A model generated the notes under the pieces. That model was not told the DNA's origin. It made no database searches and worked only from the letters and a program-made list of their open reading frames with translations. Source: Asterias rubens (taxonomy: Eukaryota > Echinodermata > Asteroidea > Forcipulatida > Asteriidae). Taken from it: a DNA stretch of 64,000 bases. The stretch lies in NCBI RefSeq assembly GCF_902459465.1, contig NC_047066.1, forward strand, positions 19,347,047-19,411,046. Direction: 5' to 3'. Positions 1-10,431 of the stretch are shown here, piece after piece. Every line of letters begins with the position of its first letter. Within the stretch, counting starts at the first letter, position 1. A program made the translations under genes and the position numbers.

Positions 1-1548
1 GTTTATTTACAAAAACCACATTCTTATCATTTGACCAGATCATCAAAAAGATAGAGGAAGACCAGTAAATGTAAAAAATGGATTGATGACTCAACCCATT
101 TGCCCTCGCCGAGTCTTTCTCAAAGTCTTTCTTTCTCTAAGACCATTTAATTGCAACTAAAGTGTCTGGGTGCCTGGGCGGGGAAAACTGCTATAAACAG
201 CCTGGGAGTTTTTGAAATGTCAAATATAACTATTTTAAAGTTCAACAGGAACATGCAAGTTAGTCACTTGGTTTTAGTTTCTTGATATTTAAGCAGAGAG
301 AGGAAGTCGGCTTTGATAGGCTGGGAATAAAATCCACATGGCTTTATAAAGTTGCCCACCAGCAAATTTATCATGGAGTAGACAATTTTTTATAACAAAA
401 AATCCAACCGAAACGTGGCAGTGAGTTAGTAATAAAGTAAGATTAAAATACTTATTGCTCTTTGGTTTTATTTTCTAGGGGAGTCGAGTTTGTCTTGTTT
501 AGAACGAGTTTTAAAACATTATTCACAGGGCACTTTGAAACACAGGTCGGTTAAAAGTGAATACACAATTTAATGTGTGGACCATCATTCATTACATAAC
601 CGTATGTGTCAATGAAATAATAGGCCTATCCGTTTACCATTTTGAACACATTAACCAAATAAATTGTTTCCTGTTCCAATATTAACAGCGCCAATAACCA
701 ATTTAAGTATTTTATCAAGGTCAAAGTTTACACTGGACCACCTACAAATTTAGGTAAAATGTTATAAACCTGTGTGCCTTTTTAAATTCAAACAGTTCAA
801 CTGTTTAAAAACTGTGAAGTGATTTTTCCCTCTCCTACATTTCAATTCTGGTCAGTTACAGAATAAGTTCTGGCCCAGTAAATATTTTAAGCTACAAGCC
901 ATGCAATAAAGTATTGTGGGTTTCCCCACCCCAAAAGTGTGGGCCCTGGGAACATTATCAAGAGGTTTATCGCATACATGTACCACTGGATTCAAGGAGT
1001 CAACAGTGTATGAGAGATGACGTTTCACAAAAAAGACTGTTAAATATTGATGTTTTGAAAATGACTTGAGGGACCCGGTATGGATGTTCATGAAATACAT
1101 TCCTATAAAAAAGTTTGTGTAGATAGTTTGTATGTGTAGATAGTTTGTATACAAGATATATTTGGAAATAAATATTGAATAGTTTGTATGTGTACTGTAT
1201 CCATGATGCAGTCTTGCATCAATGCCATCATTTATTACGTTATCCCTTGGTTAAAAATTGTGAAGTTTCATTATTAAGTAGAGAACAAATCACTAAAATA
1301 CAACAACTGCCTTCTCAAGGGCCAAGAAAATGGGCGGGGGCAGGGGGGGAATACCCAACACCAACTTTTTTTTTTTTTTTAATTATCTCTATGATCTCTC
1401 TGAGAGATTGCCGAGATGATCTGAAAGAGAAAGTTGGTTTTGGATATTGTCTAGACAGTCCCCCTCATTCAAACGGTAGGCCCCAGGGAAATAGAAAAAC
1501 ACAGTTTTGTGTGCTTGCCAATTTCTTCTTTTTGTTAGTTCTTCTTCT

Positions 1549-1575
1549 TAATAATAATAATAATAATAATAATAA
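1549..1575. repeat. (TAA)n microsatellite
   Basis: Nine uninterrupted TAA units. Confidence 0.95.
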
Positions 1576-2008
1576 GGAAGTCTTCCGCCATGGTTCTTCA
1601 ATGTAGCCGTAATATAACGGCTTAAAATTGGTTTCACTTCCCCTTTTCAGTATGTAGAATAAATTGTAAAGTCGGGGGAAATATTGTTTAGATCAAGGTT
1701 GGTCATTATGCAGTTCAAATAACTATGAAAAAAATGAGGGAAGAAAAAAAAAGGAATATTAAAAATAATTTTTTTAAATTTTTATTACTGTACGTATCGT
1801 TAATTCTGAATGCCAATCCCCTTTATCAATAAAGACTCCTTACTACTACAATTACATTATGTAGTTATATTTTAAATATGTTTTTTTAAATAACATTGTT
1901 TTTTTAACTTCAGATTTGATATGGAACAAGGTCCGAACATTAGCAGACATTAAGATGACAACACATATAGAAATACCAGGGAAAACAATCTCACTTTTTA
2001 GAAATCGG

Positions 2009-2140
2009 GAAAAGTTTTCCAGATCCTGCCACCACTTTCACTCCTTTTCACAAAAAGGAATAGGCCTTTGACTCTGAACTGAGTAAATTGGATACGATTT
2101 TATTTCATACCGAATGAAAAAGTTGCGCAAAACACAAACT
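2009..2140. mobile_element. Diverged palindromic MITE copy
   Basis: Degenerate member of the family seen more clearly at 14584-14724 and 16601-16740. It shares the end signature (GGAAAAGTTTTCC followed by GCCACCACTTT) and the inner FATTTCATAC-like block (ATTTCATACCGAATGAAAAA) near its other end. Non-coding. Confidence 0.5.
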
Positions 2141-3186
2141 TTTCATAATCATAGAATAGTAATCATTTAGTGGGGGATGCGTCATATTAATAATGAATGA
2201 ATGAAATTGAATGAGTTTTGGAATTTTTGCTGAAGTCAGCAAGAGCTTGGTCCTTGCTCTATGCATTTTTTAAGAAAACATCCTCCATGCTGACCATGCT
2301 CTATAAAAATAATTATAAAGTCTATGATGCGAACTGACAGTTTGTTCTTCAAGAAATAACTAATTAATAAACACAACTTTAGCAGCACTAGCCGTTTCTA
2401 GCAGAAACACCGTACAGACTACAGTAGCATGAGATTAATACAAATACTTACAACATATCAAAATGATAAGATTTGAGAGGCTTTTCCACACTGTTCCATT
2501 GGTAATTCTAGCCATTTCGCACACGAAACACGCACGCTCGTCTGTTCTGTCAAAAGTCGTCTGCACTGCCTGCTGCACTGCATGCGGTGTTCTGCCCCCT
2601 AAACAACAACCTGTGAAAAGTCTGTGAGTCGAGAAGGTGTCCAGAATGCTGTTGAATATTAAAATGACAGTCAGTGCTGATGATTCGTTTGACGTCAACG
2701 AAGTTTCCGGTTTAGTTCCGTCCGCATTGGACAACCGCAAGAAGTCTTTTCGCAGTATGTAGAAGCGGAAGAATTTCTTCACAAAATTGGTGTTCACTCA
2801 ACCTTGAATCGCAAAACACTAAAATTAGTGGTGGGGTACGTGCACGTGGCACAGCGCCCTCCTGTGGCGAAGATACGAAGACTTTCGACCGTTTTATCAT
2901 TTATCGATACCACGACAGGTGTCTGTGTGTTATCCGATTTCAATTTCCGGTTTAAATTGTACTCGAATAATGACCATTGTACACAAAGGCTAAACTCGCT
3001 TTATGCAACTGTCAGCAAATAACCTCGGACAATACGATATAAATTGTAGCTCTAAATTCTAACTTAAACCCTGCGTATTTTATTATCTTTTTGCTCAGAA
3101 GTTAGAGGGTAATTTTCAGTTCTAAAAACAAAGAAAACTAAAGCATTCACGCGAACCACAGAGGACTTGCGGAAGTTTATTAATTC

Positions 3187-3211
3187 AATCGATACCGCGG
3201 TGGTATCGATT
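3187..3211. promoter_or_regulatory. Perfect palindrome with ATCGATA cores, putative promoter element
   Basis: Two 10-bp arms (AATCGATACC and its reverse complement) flank a 5-bp centre, about 100 bp upstream of the start codon at 3309. A related TTATCGATACC lies at about 2900. The core resembles the TATCGATA site of the replication-related factor DREF known from insects. Its use here is inference from sequence and position only. Confidence 0.3.
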
Positions 3212-3308
3212 CCAAGGTGTTTGGTGTCGCAATATCTAGCGCGGCAAATTTGACAAGCACAAAAACCGCACCCAAAACAAAACGGCCAAAAAAAAAAGGT
3301 ACAACAAA

Positions 3309-6300
3309 ATGGAAGGGGCACATCTTCTCTGTCATGTAATGACTCTTCGAGAGAAAAACAACAAAACAAATGAAAAGTTCGTCATAGGTTCGCCGAATGT
3401 TTCGACAAAAGGGGTAGAGCGTTTGATGGGTGGAACTGGAAGATCAGCTCTGCAGCCGATGTCTTTGAACGCAGGTTTGACGGGTTTGGTCCCGAGTTTA
3501 GAATCCAAAGCGAGCCGTCAACTTCGGTCTGTCAAACGGGCTGTCGGAACATTCAAAGCGGTGAGTACTGAATCAGGAGGCCACTTGCAATTGCGTTTAA
3601 ATTTAAATTACAGTCTGACCTGCTGACTCTTTCAAGAGTCTTGACTGTGTGAGTGAGCACTTTGAATTACCCCCTCCCTACTACTACGAACTAGGATTAG
3701 GAGTTTTGTTCAGCTTTTTTTACATCTAGAAGTGGACTTTGTTGCTGAGTACCAGCATGGAGCAATTGCTCCATGGTACCAGCGTAGATGTAGATGTAGC
3801 GTTCGTCTCCCGTTACGGGAGATGATAGCCGAATGAACCTCATACATAGTTCCAGGAGTACCCCCTCCCCTACTTCTAGAAACTATAAATAAGGTCACAG
3901 GGGAGCCTTATATAGTTTCTAGAAGTACCTCCCCTAGCCCACACCACCTTGTTGAGACTGTAAATGGCTCCGCTTTTTAATTAATTAATGGCTACCCCTC
4001 CCCCCCCCCCCCCGGCAAATGGTCAGATGGTAGTCTCAACATGCTCAATCAAATCACTGACCCCGACCTTTGCAGATGGCTTTTATAAATCACAATTCAA
4101 ATTCAATTCAATTCAATTCAATTCACTTTATTATCCATGATGGGAAATTCATTTCGGCCTTTTAAACAACAATTTATACAAAATTTACGTAAGATTATTT
4201 AAAATATTTAAAATATTATATAAAACAGAACAAAAAACACTAGAACAAATCTAACTAACACTAGGCCTACCACAGTACCAGTACCCCCAGGGCCCATCAG
4301 CCTTCGACCTACATGTACTTTAATGTATCTGAGCTAGCCTGCCGGCCTAGCTAGCATGGCTAGAGAGAGATGAGACTAAAACTTAAAGAGTATTTGCCTG
4401 CTGCTTTTTGTTCACAGCACGTGCTTATTCACATCGATGAAATTGTAAGGGTAATCAGATTATTGATTAAAATAATTATATGTTTGTTATTACAGAAGAT
4501 GAAACCATCTGGTAGGAAATGCCAAAGCACCAAGCGTCGTCTGCTAGATATGACTGTATCAGCAACCCCACAAACACCAGAGGGCGTCCTCCGTCTAGTA
4601 CAGTCCCCACTGCCAAACTCGGCCTTTGCAACACCCAGAAACACACGATGTTATCGGGATACAGCTCAGATGCTTACCCCATACTCACCGCTAGAGGGGC
4701 TTCGAAGGTCTGAGAGAATTGCAAGTAGAACACCGACTCCGATGAAATACGCTCCACGATCTTCAACAAGAAGGCACCAACCTAGAAGGTATTACGAATC
4801 TATAAATAAATAGTCAACTTGCAGGTACAACTATGTATTGTAGTATATTATACATTTCTATGGGAGTGTTGGATCTGAAAAGAGTCGGTGTGGTCAACTT
4901 GCAGGATGTGAGTGTTGGCTCTGAAAAGAGTTGGTGTGGTCATTCTATCTGGTGTGGTCAACTTGCAGGTACAGCTATGTGTAATACACTTCTATGGGAG
5001 TGTTGGCTCTGAAAAGAGTCGTTGTGTCTCGACGTTTCGAAACAATACCCTGCTCGTCTTCAGGAGGTATTTGTGCAAGGAATAACGAAACATCAACAAA
5101 TCAAAGGGTAGGGTTGAGGTGGGGAAGGGTGGGGCTAGTGGGTGGAGGGAGACAAAATAGTGTACCCGACAGTCAGTTTCACTCATTATGACTAAATGTA
5201 AGTAGTTATTTACTCAAACACTAAACAAGGTTATAAATACATGTATTTGGGGGTAAAAAAAAGTGAAAAGGTGGTTGCAGGCCTTGAACTTGAAGGGACA
5301 CGCTGTAATTGTCTTCTGGTACGGATCTCCATGAGGACAATGTACATTTGTATTGGAGCTTTGCTAAGGGCGCCACAGCTGTGGATGCTGACGGATATTT
5401 TGAGACCTGATTCTAATTTTTCCTTTCTTTTTCTCTCTAAAATAATCAGGCTTCAAACCCCAGGACGATTTGAAGGTGAGCTCGACAGTGTAACAGCCAG
5501 GATTAATGTACTAGCACAGAGCATGAAGGTCTTTGAACACATGGAAACTGGCATCACAAAAACTATTGCAAGACAGGAAAGGTATGCATGAAATGTTTAG
5601 GGTATTTCTGTGGGAAAAGTAAGGAATGGCTATTATAATTTCAGATGCAATCTCTTGAAGGATAGTGCTTGGTACATCACACTAGCCTAAATGAACTGAG
5701 TGGGGTGGTAAATATTCAAATACATGTAGTGGTCGAGCGGTTAAGAGCACCTGACTCAAACTCTTGTGTTTCTGATCAGAAAAGTTTGGGTTCTAGTGTC
5801 TTTTACAAAAGCAGATTGAAAGCCATAGGTCCCGAGTTCAGTTATTATAGTATTGGGCCAGTTAACCCATACCTGAACAAATCCTGTGGTCTCAGGGCTC
5901 GGAATTGGCAGAAAATTCCACAAGACCCAACCAGGGCTTGTGGCTCCAAATGTTTACTGGACCAGAATTTGTTTTACAACACCAGTAAAAGCCTGCAGCC
6001 AAGTATCAAATTCAAGCCCTGGGTCTTGTGTTTTGCAAAAACACTTTGAAGTTCTAAAAAAATAACTATGTTTTTGATGGTTTCAACAGCAACAACAGCG
6101 TGACAGAAATAAAGGTAGAGTCAAAAGATGGTGAAGCTAAAAAGGCACTGAGGGGAAAGCGTACCAGCAGCCTGACAAGTCTGAAGGAGAGCCTGCAGAA
6201 GCGCTTGAAGAAACAACCTTCGGATGCGGACATGGAAGCGACCAGGGAAGAGACAACGAAGGAAGAGACACAGAAGCGAAAAAGAACCAAGGATAAAACA

Positions 6301-7038
6301 TCAAAGGAAGAGTCTGCAAAGGAAAATGAGAGGTATATTGATTGTAAATAATAATCTTTGATACCCTTGCACTGATGTGTATGAAGCACTGTATACTCGG
6401 TACTTTCTCGAGTTCTGTGAAAAAAAAACACAGGGAAATCACTCGGGTGTGATTCGAACCCACAAACTTTGCATTGCTAGAGCAGATGTCATACCGCGAG
6501 ACCACCAAGCTAACCTTGTGTCTAGATGCAATTCAAATGCTATGTGTTTGCAAAGGGTACCGCTGTGATTTGACTGTCCTGCTTTTTAACTGCTACCTAG
6601 GGGGAAGGTAGAACATCGGCCGGTGTCCCAGGGAATTCTGTCCGCAGGAGATTCGGTCCCCCCACGGGAAATTAACATGGGCTGAGGAGGATGACTCAAA
6701 AGAGGGTGCTATCGGAAGAAGTTTGTACACAGTTTGTTATGGGGGGGGGGGGACACCGAATCTCCGGGGGGACAGAATCTCCTGCCACACCAGGACTACT
6801 ACTTTAGCTTATAGTGGATCCTTATAAACTTGCAGAGTGAGTTCTTAATGAGTAATGTATTTTCTCCAATTAACACAGCACGGGAAAGAAGATGCAGAAA
6901 CGCCAGAGTAGTTTGTCCAATGTGAAAGAGGATCTACGACGAAGTATAAAGCCAAGAAAGCGCCAACATCCACAAAAGAAGGTCATCATTGAAAACGAGG
7001 TTGAAGGAGAGAGTGAAAATATTCCTCTAATTCTCTAG
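3309..7038 (+). CDS. Basic, Ser/Thr-rich nuclear-type protein; possibly PIMREG (FAM64A/CATS)-like mitotic regulator
   Basis: Five exons (3309-3560, 4496-4788, 5450-5581, 6090-6332, 6879-7038) join in one frame to give about 359 residues. Each junction has GT-AG ends. The N-terminal third carries MSLNAGLTGL followed by a basic helix (SRQLRSVKRAV). The middle is rich in S/T-P sites (ATPQTPEG, LTPYSPLEGLRRSERIASR). Exon 3 encodes a probable amphipathic helix (FEGELDSVTARINVLAQSMK). Exons 4 and 5 each carry an SSLxxxKExL-type basic helix, apparently an internal duplication. In order and spacing these blocks recall vertebrate PIMREG, a mitotic regulator that binds CALM: an N-terminal LN-rich basic helix, an SPYSS-type segment near an RRS motif, and a C-terminal DL..V..GI..L helix. 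Overall identity looks low, so the name is tentative. A poly(A) signal AATAAA lies at 7040-7045, just after the stop. The next gene (BCL7) is convergent. Confidence 0.75.
4093..4230. repeat. (TTCAA)n tail of a dispersed repeat in intron 1
   Basis: A run of about seven TTCAA units is followed by CTTTATTATCCATGATGGG. This is the usual look of the microsatellite tail of a non-LTR element or SINE in reverse orientation. It is not part of the neighbouring exon. Confidence 0.6.
4806..5080. mobile_element. Penelope-like terminal-repeat remnant in intron 2
   Basis: Blocks containing TCAACTTGCAGG, GGGAGTGTTGG and CTGAAAAGAGT recur two to three times. Beyond them, read on the minus strand, is CTGAAGACGAGC, then 12 bases, then GAAACGTCGAG (5063 down to 5028). 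The spaced CTGANGA ... GAAAC core is the arrangement reported for hammerhead-type motifs in Penelope-like retroelements. Stem II pairing is imperfect here, so this looks decayed. Confidence 0.4.
5725..5910 (+). mobile_element. tRNA-derived SINE fragment in intron 3
   Basis: The head GTGGTCGAGCGGTTAAGAGC resembles a class II (Leu/Ser) tRNA A box, followed by CTGACTCAAACTC and a degenerate B-box-like GGGTTCTAGTG. A sibling with a better B box is at 41095-41470. It is an element rather than a functional tRNA because the acceptor stem is not formed. Confidence 0.55.
6358..6515 (-). mobile_element. tRNA-derived SINE in intron 4
   Basis: Read on the minus strand it has a tRNA-like head with TTAGCTTGGTGGTCTCGCGG and the B-box GGGTTCGAATC, followed by a body ending in GTACCGAGTATACAGTGC. 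A related copy lies at 25130-25290 and a tail fragment at 17190-17250. Confidence 0.6.
6632..6790. mobile_element. Inverted-repeat element in intron 4
   Basis: The left end (GAATTCTGTCCGCAGGAGA) is mirrored at the right end (GACAGAATCTCCTGCC). A G-run (6740-6751) sits next to the right arm. A fragment of the same family occurs near 24560-24600. Probably a small non-autonomous DNA transposon. Confidence 0.5.
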
Positions 7039-7129
7039 AAATAAAAGCCTGCCTGACATTTTGTTCTTGCAAGGGCAAGCAACTGTTTCCTTCTTAAATG
7101 GCCCTCTACAATGTACATGTATGAGGGAA

Positions 7130-7292
7130 TATTTCATCAAAGGGCACCCTATGATGAAATTGTAAATATCTACTGTAGCATTTCAAGGGCACCAAGGCAA
7201 TTTCCAGGGGCATGGAGGCAATCACTGAAGTATCAGGCCTGCAGGGGCATGGAGGTGATTTCCTCTGATGCCCACTTTAAGTATTAGGCCTG
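7130..7292 (-). repeat. Dispersed repeat, 'AGGCCTGATACTTC' family
   Basis: Contains the blocks AAGGGCACCAAGGCAA, GGGGCATGGAGGCAAT and CTGAAGTATCAGGCCTG, which are the reverse of blocks in the better copies at 13233-13432, 16217-16405 and 37018-37197. Another piece is at about 9500-9615. No coding capacity; superfamily unknown. Confidence 0.6.
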
Positions 7293-8865
7293 TATGGCAT
7301 GAATGGGTTTTCTAAAGACAGGTGTATGTTGCCCAAGTTCTATATTTTACTACACAATGTGGTTCAGAATTTTGGGACAAGCAAATTCTAGTGCACAATT
7401 AGTTTCATTCTTAAAGGTGTTGGGCCTTATTATACTCAAAGTTGATAACTTTGGATTGGGGTGGCAGGGAATTGAAACGCTGAATTTTTCTGCTTTATGA
7501 ATATCAGTGCATTAGATTTGAACCAAACATTTTTGTTATAATAATTTTTATAACAAAACATTGAGATTTTGACTTGTTGACTCTGAAGTATATTTTAATG
7601 TGCATGAATGGTTACGATAACCCCATTATATTAATCTTTACCTAGCTTTTATCTAAATTATCTATGTATCAATGCTTATAATGTAACATTTGTATGTTTT
7701 TTATGTGTATAATGTTCATGTAATGAATATTATATCCGAAACTAACTTCTACTAAAACTAAAAATACAGCTGAAGTTCATATTTATATCCCGTTTCAAAA
7801 TGTATACTTAATAGGCAAAATTTTAATACTATTCAAAGGTGAATATTGAATACTTTTTAACCTGTGGTGAAGTGCAAATTGTATAAAGAGGTAAAGCATT
7901 TGGAAGGAATTTTTTTAACATGTTTGCAAAGAAAACGCTGATCCATCAAGCTCTGCTTTGACCAATCCCAACAGTAAAGATTTCCCTAAAACGCCAACAA
8001 AACTCTGCTACATGAAAAATCTTGAAACAAAATGAAGCTAAGTTTCTGCTAACCTATGAATACTTGGTGTTAGCGTGCTATTCCCTGCTTTCGTAAGCAC
8101 AGATTCTCTGCTTACGTTAAGCAGAGCCTTTGCTTAAAAGCAGTGAAAGTGGGCCCTGTACAGTCTACACAAGTCGGAATGGAGCTCCCCATGGGAGCTC
8201 CGTTAGCAGACGGTCGCTACGGTGGGTGTAGACTGGGCACCCGTCTTTATCCACAAGGATAAAGACAGGTACCTGCTACTCAGTTCCAGTGATTCCATTG
8301 GATACAATGATATCACTGGATAAACGTGCAGTGACATGAGCTTTCCATAGATGCCCAAACAGTACACTCCTATCACGTCCGCCATAGAACTTGACTGCGT
8401 ATCTCTATGTAAAATGAATGTAGGTCAAAGGTGCAGTACACGCCGGCTGGTGGCCGGTCTCTGGTGTTATTCACGAGCCTCGAAGTGTGACGTCAGATGT
8501 GCAGGCTACGGTGGGTGGGGCTTAATGAATCATTCTATTGAGAAACATTTATGTTTAGAAACTGAATATTGTGTATAAACCAGATGCTTGGAATGAATTT
8601 AACTTTCCAAGACAAACTGACTCTGTAAGCCGGTCAAACTTTGCATGTTAATATTAATGCAATATTTTATTGAAATATTGGTTTATTTAATCACATTTAT
8701 AAATGTTAATGGCTTATTTTACTGCAATAATACTTTATTTTAAAATGGATGCGAGTGTGTAATGTTTACAGGACTGTAGTATGTCTTTGTTAAGGGATTG
8801 TACATGTTTGGATTGGAATCCACTGTCTACAGTTCAATCTCATACTATTGTGAAAGTTATAATCC

Positions 8866-9360
8866 ATAAAACTAACCTGTGAAAACTTCATTTCAAAAGG
8901 TTGTTGCTTTTTTGAGTTATCGCTGAAACTCTGTAGCGGTTATGTCCACACAGGAATAATGGGTGCGTTCGTTTAGCTTCCCTGGGTCGACCCTGGTAAG
9001 TTCGAATAGCTTTGACAGGGCTCACCCGGGTCAGCCCCCAGTGCCCTGCTTGTGGAGTGGGTTAATTGGGGGTGACCTGATGTGCATGCCGTCACCACGA
9101 GAGGGCGAGTGTGATCGTTCGATTAGCTCTTGTCAGGGGCTCACCCGAGTGAGCACCGCGGGGTCGACCCAGGGAAGCTTATCAAACGCACCCAATATAT
9201 AATACATAATTGGAACACACAATCTGAGAAACATGTCCGACAGTAAAGCTTCTCAGATTCAAATTTTTGGGATGGAGACTTGTCTTTTTCCCCTTCCATA
9301 ACCACATTACTTTGCTAGTAAATACTGCCATTCATTTTAAGAGTGGTACCAAACGTAAAC
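8866..9360. repeat. Dispersed repeat (copy 1), split by an inserted MITE
   Basis: Blocks AACCTGTGAAAA, AGCGGTTATGTCCAC, ACACAATCTG and TTCTCAGATTCAAA occur in the same order in a second copy at 10786-11110. In this copy the 233-bp element at 8961-9193 interrupts the sequence; in the other copy it is absent. Pieces of the family are also visible near 31860 and 33295. Confidence 0.6.
8961..9193. mobile_element. MITE with about 33-bp terminal inverted repeats
   Basis: The left end GGGTGCGTTCGTTTAGCTTC and the following CCTGGGTCGACCC are mirrored at the right end with two mismatches. The interior is CG-richer and non-coding. The flanks suggest a short AT-rich target duplication (AAT or AATA), which cannot be fixed because the site is AT-rich. 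Inserted into the repeat at 8866-9360. Confidence 0.8.
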
Positions 9361-10431
9361 CTTCCTTTACAACCCACAGTACTGTTGCTGGCAAGTACTT
9401 ACACTTTGATATAATTCTATGCATGTATTTCAAGTCTATGTGTAACACTAAGAGTCCCAAAACCTAAACGTATTATCCAAATAAGTAACAGGGTTTGCCT
9501 ATCGAAAGCAAGGGCACTTCAATTGGAAACCTTAAAGGTTTTAGGAAACTTTTGAAGGGGCACCAAGGCCAAGACAGGGGCAATGAAGGCCATGGCCTCT
9601 GTGTATTCTAGGCTGTCATTGCTGTGCAGTTGTTGCAATAGTTCAAATTGGTCCCGACAATGAAACGAACGATAAATAAAAGTTAATAATTACACTCCAA
9701 AAACTCTTAATGTCTTTGGCTTTTTCTTTAACCCATTCTGCAATTCAATGCATAAGACTGGCTATTTTGATGAATTTTACAGGTAAAATTTAAGACTTGG
9801 AATGAGGCCAATTTCATTTAGTCTGGTCCCCTTGTTAGTTACCCAACATGGCCATTATTGGCAGATGCAACTCTTAAGGTAGTTTCCAAAAATAGGCTTG
9901 AGTTCCTACTCCGGCATCATCATTATTTTAGAGAATTGCACTGTGCTGCAACATCAAACAGGTTTTGTATGGTGGAGCAACTGTGCACAGAATGACTAGT
10001 GCACTGTTTACATGCAATATGTACATCACATAGCAGGCTGCATAAATGCCTGTATCAATTCATCATTCAAAACCATGTGGATGACATTGACCAATCAGAC
10101 AGTAGGAGGGTATATCTTTCCCAATAACTGCCCAATCAAGTAGCTGGGTTGACTGGTATGCAAAGTACCATCTGTACAGTCTAAAGCATCATGTAAACAA
10201 AGGCAACAAAACTATAGTCAGTTTACAGCTATGGTTTAAAGCTGCCAACAACCTTGCTAAACTTCAACAGTCGGCCATTTTGTTTTACTGACAATGCATT
10301 GGTTCAAGCCCTCTTGATGGTTTGGGCAATCAAGGTCATATTAACAGGCATTGTTCATGATCCAAGTGGACTGTAGAAGAATGCAGAGTTGAGTTTACTG
10401 GATAAAAATATAAATACAGCTTGAAACTTGA

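Larger units (their letters stand above)
1..3308. other. Intergenic region, no gene recognised
   Basis: No open frame here resembles a known protein, and no convincing exon chain could be built on either strand. The stretch is AT-rich with scattered homopolymers (T run near 1366-1380). It holds a TAA microsatellite and a diverged copy of a palindromic element, both listed separately. The last 400 bases are richer in CG and probably carry the promoter of the gene starting at 3309. The terminal exon or UTR of a gene outside the window cannot be excluded. Confidence 0.6.
7039..10431. other. Convergent intergenic region between the PIMREG-like gene and BCL7
   Basis: No coding exon is recognised. 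It should hold the 3' UTRs of the two convergent genes. Contents: repeat pieces at 7130-7292 and 9500-9615 (family of 13233-13432), a GGGCCC/AAGCAGAG-type element at about 7940-8160, a strong hairpin around GGAGCTCC at 8179-8200, a GACGTCA-containing repeat at 8437-8515, and the nested pair 8866-9360 / 8961-9193. The remainder is unremarkable AT-rich DNA. Confidence 0.6.

Noticed and set aside
2435-3022. Small open frames on both strands before the first gene
   Set aside because: No recognisable domain, no exon partners, and composition like the surrounding spacer.
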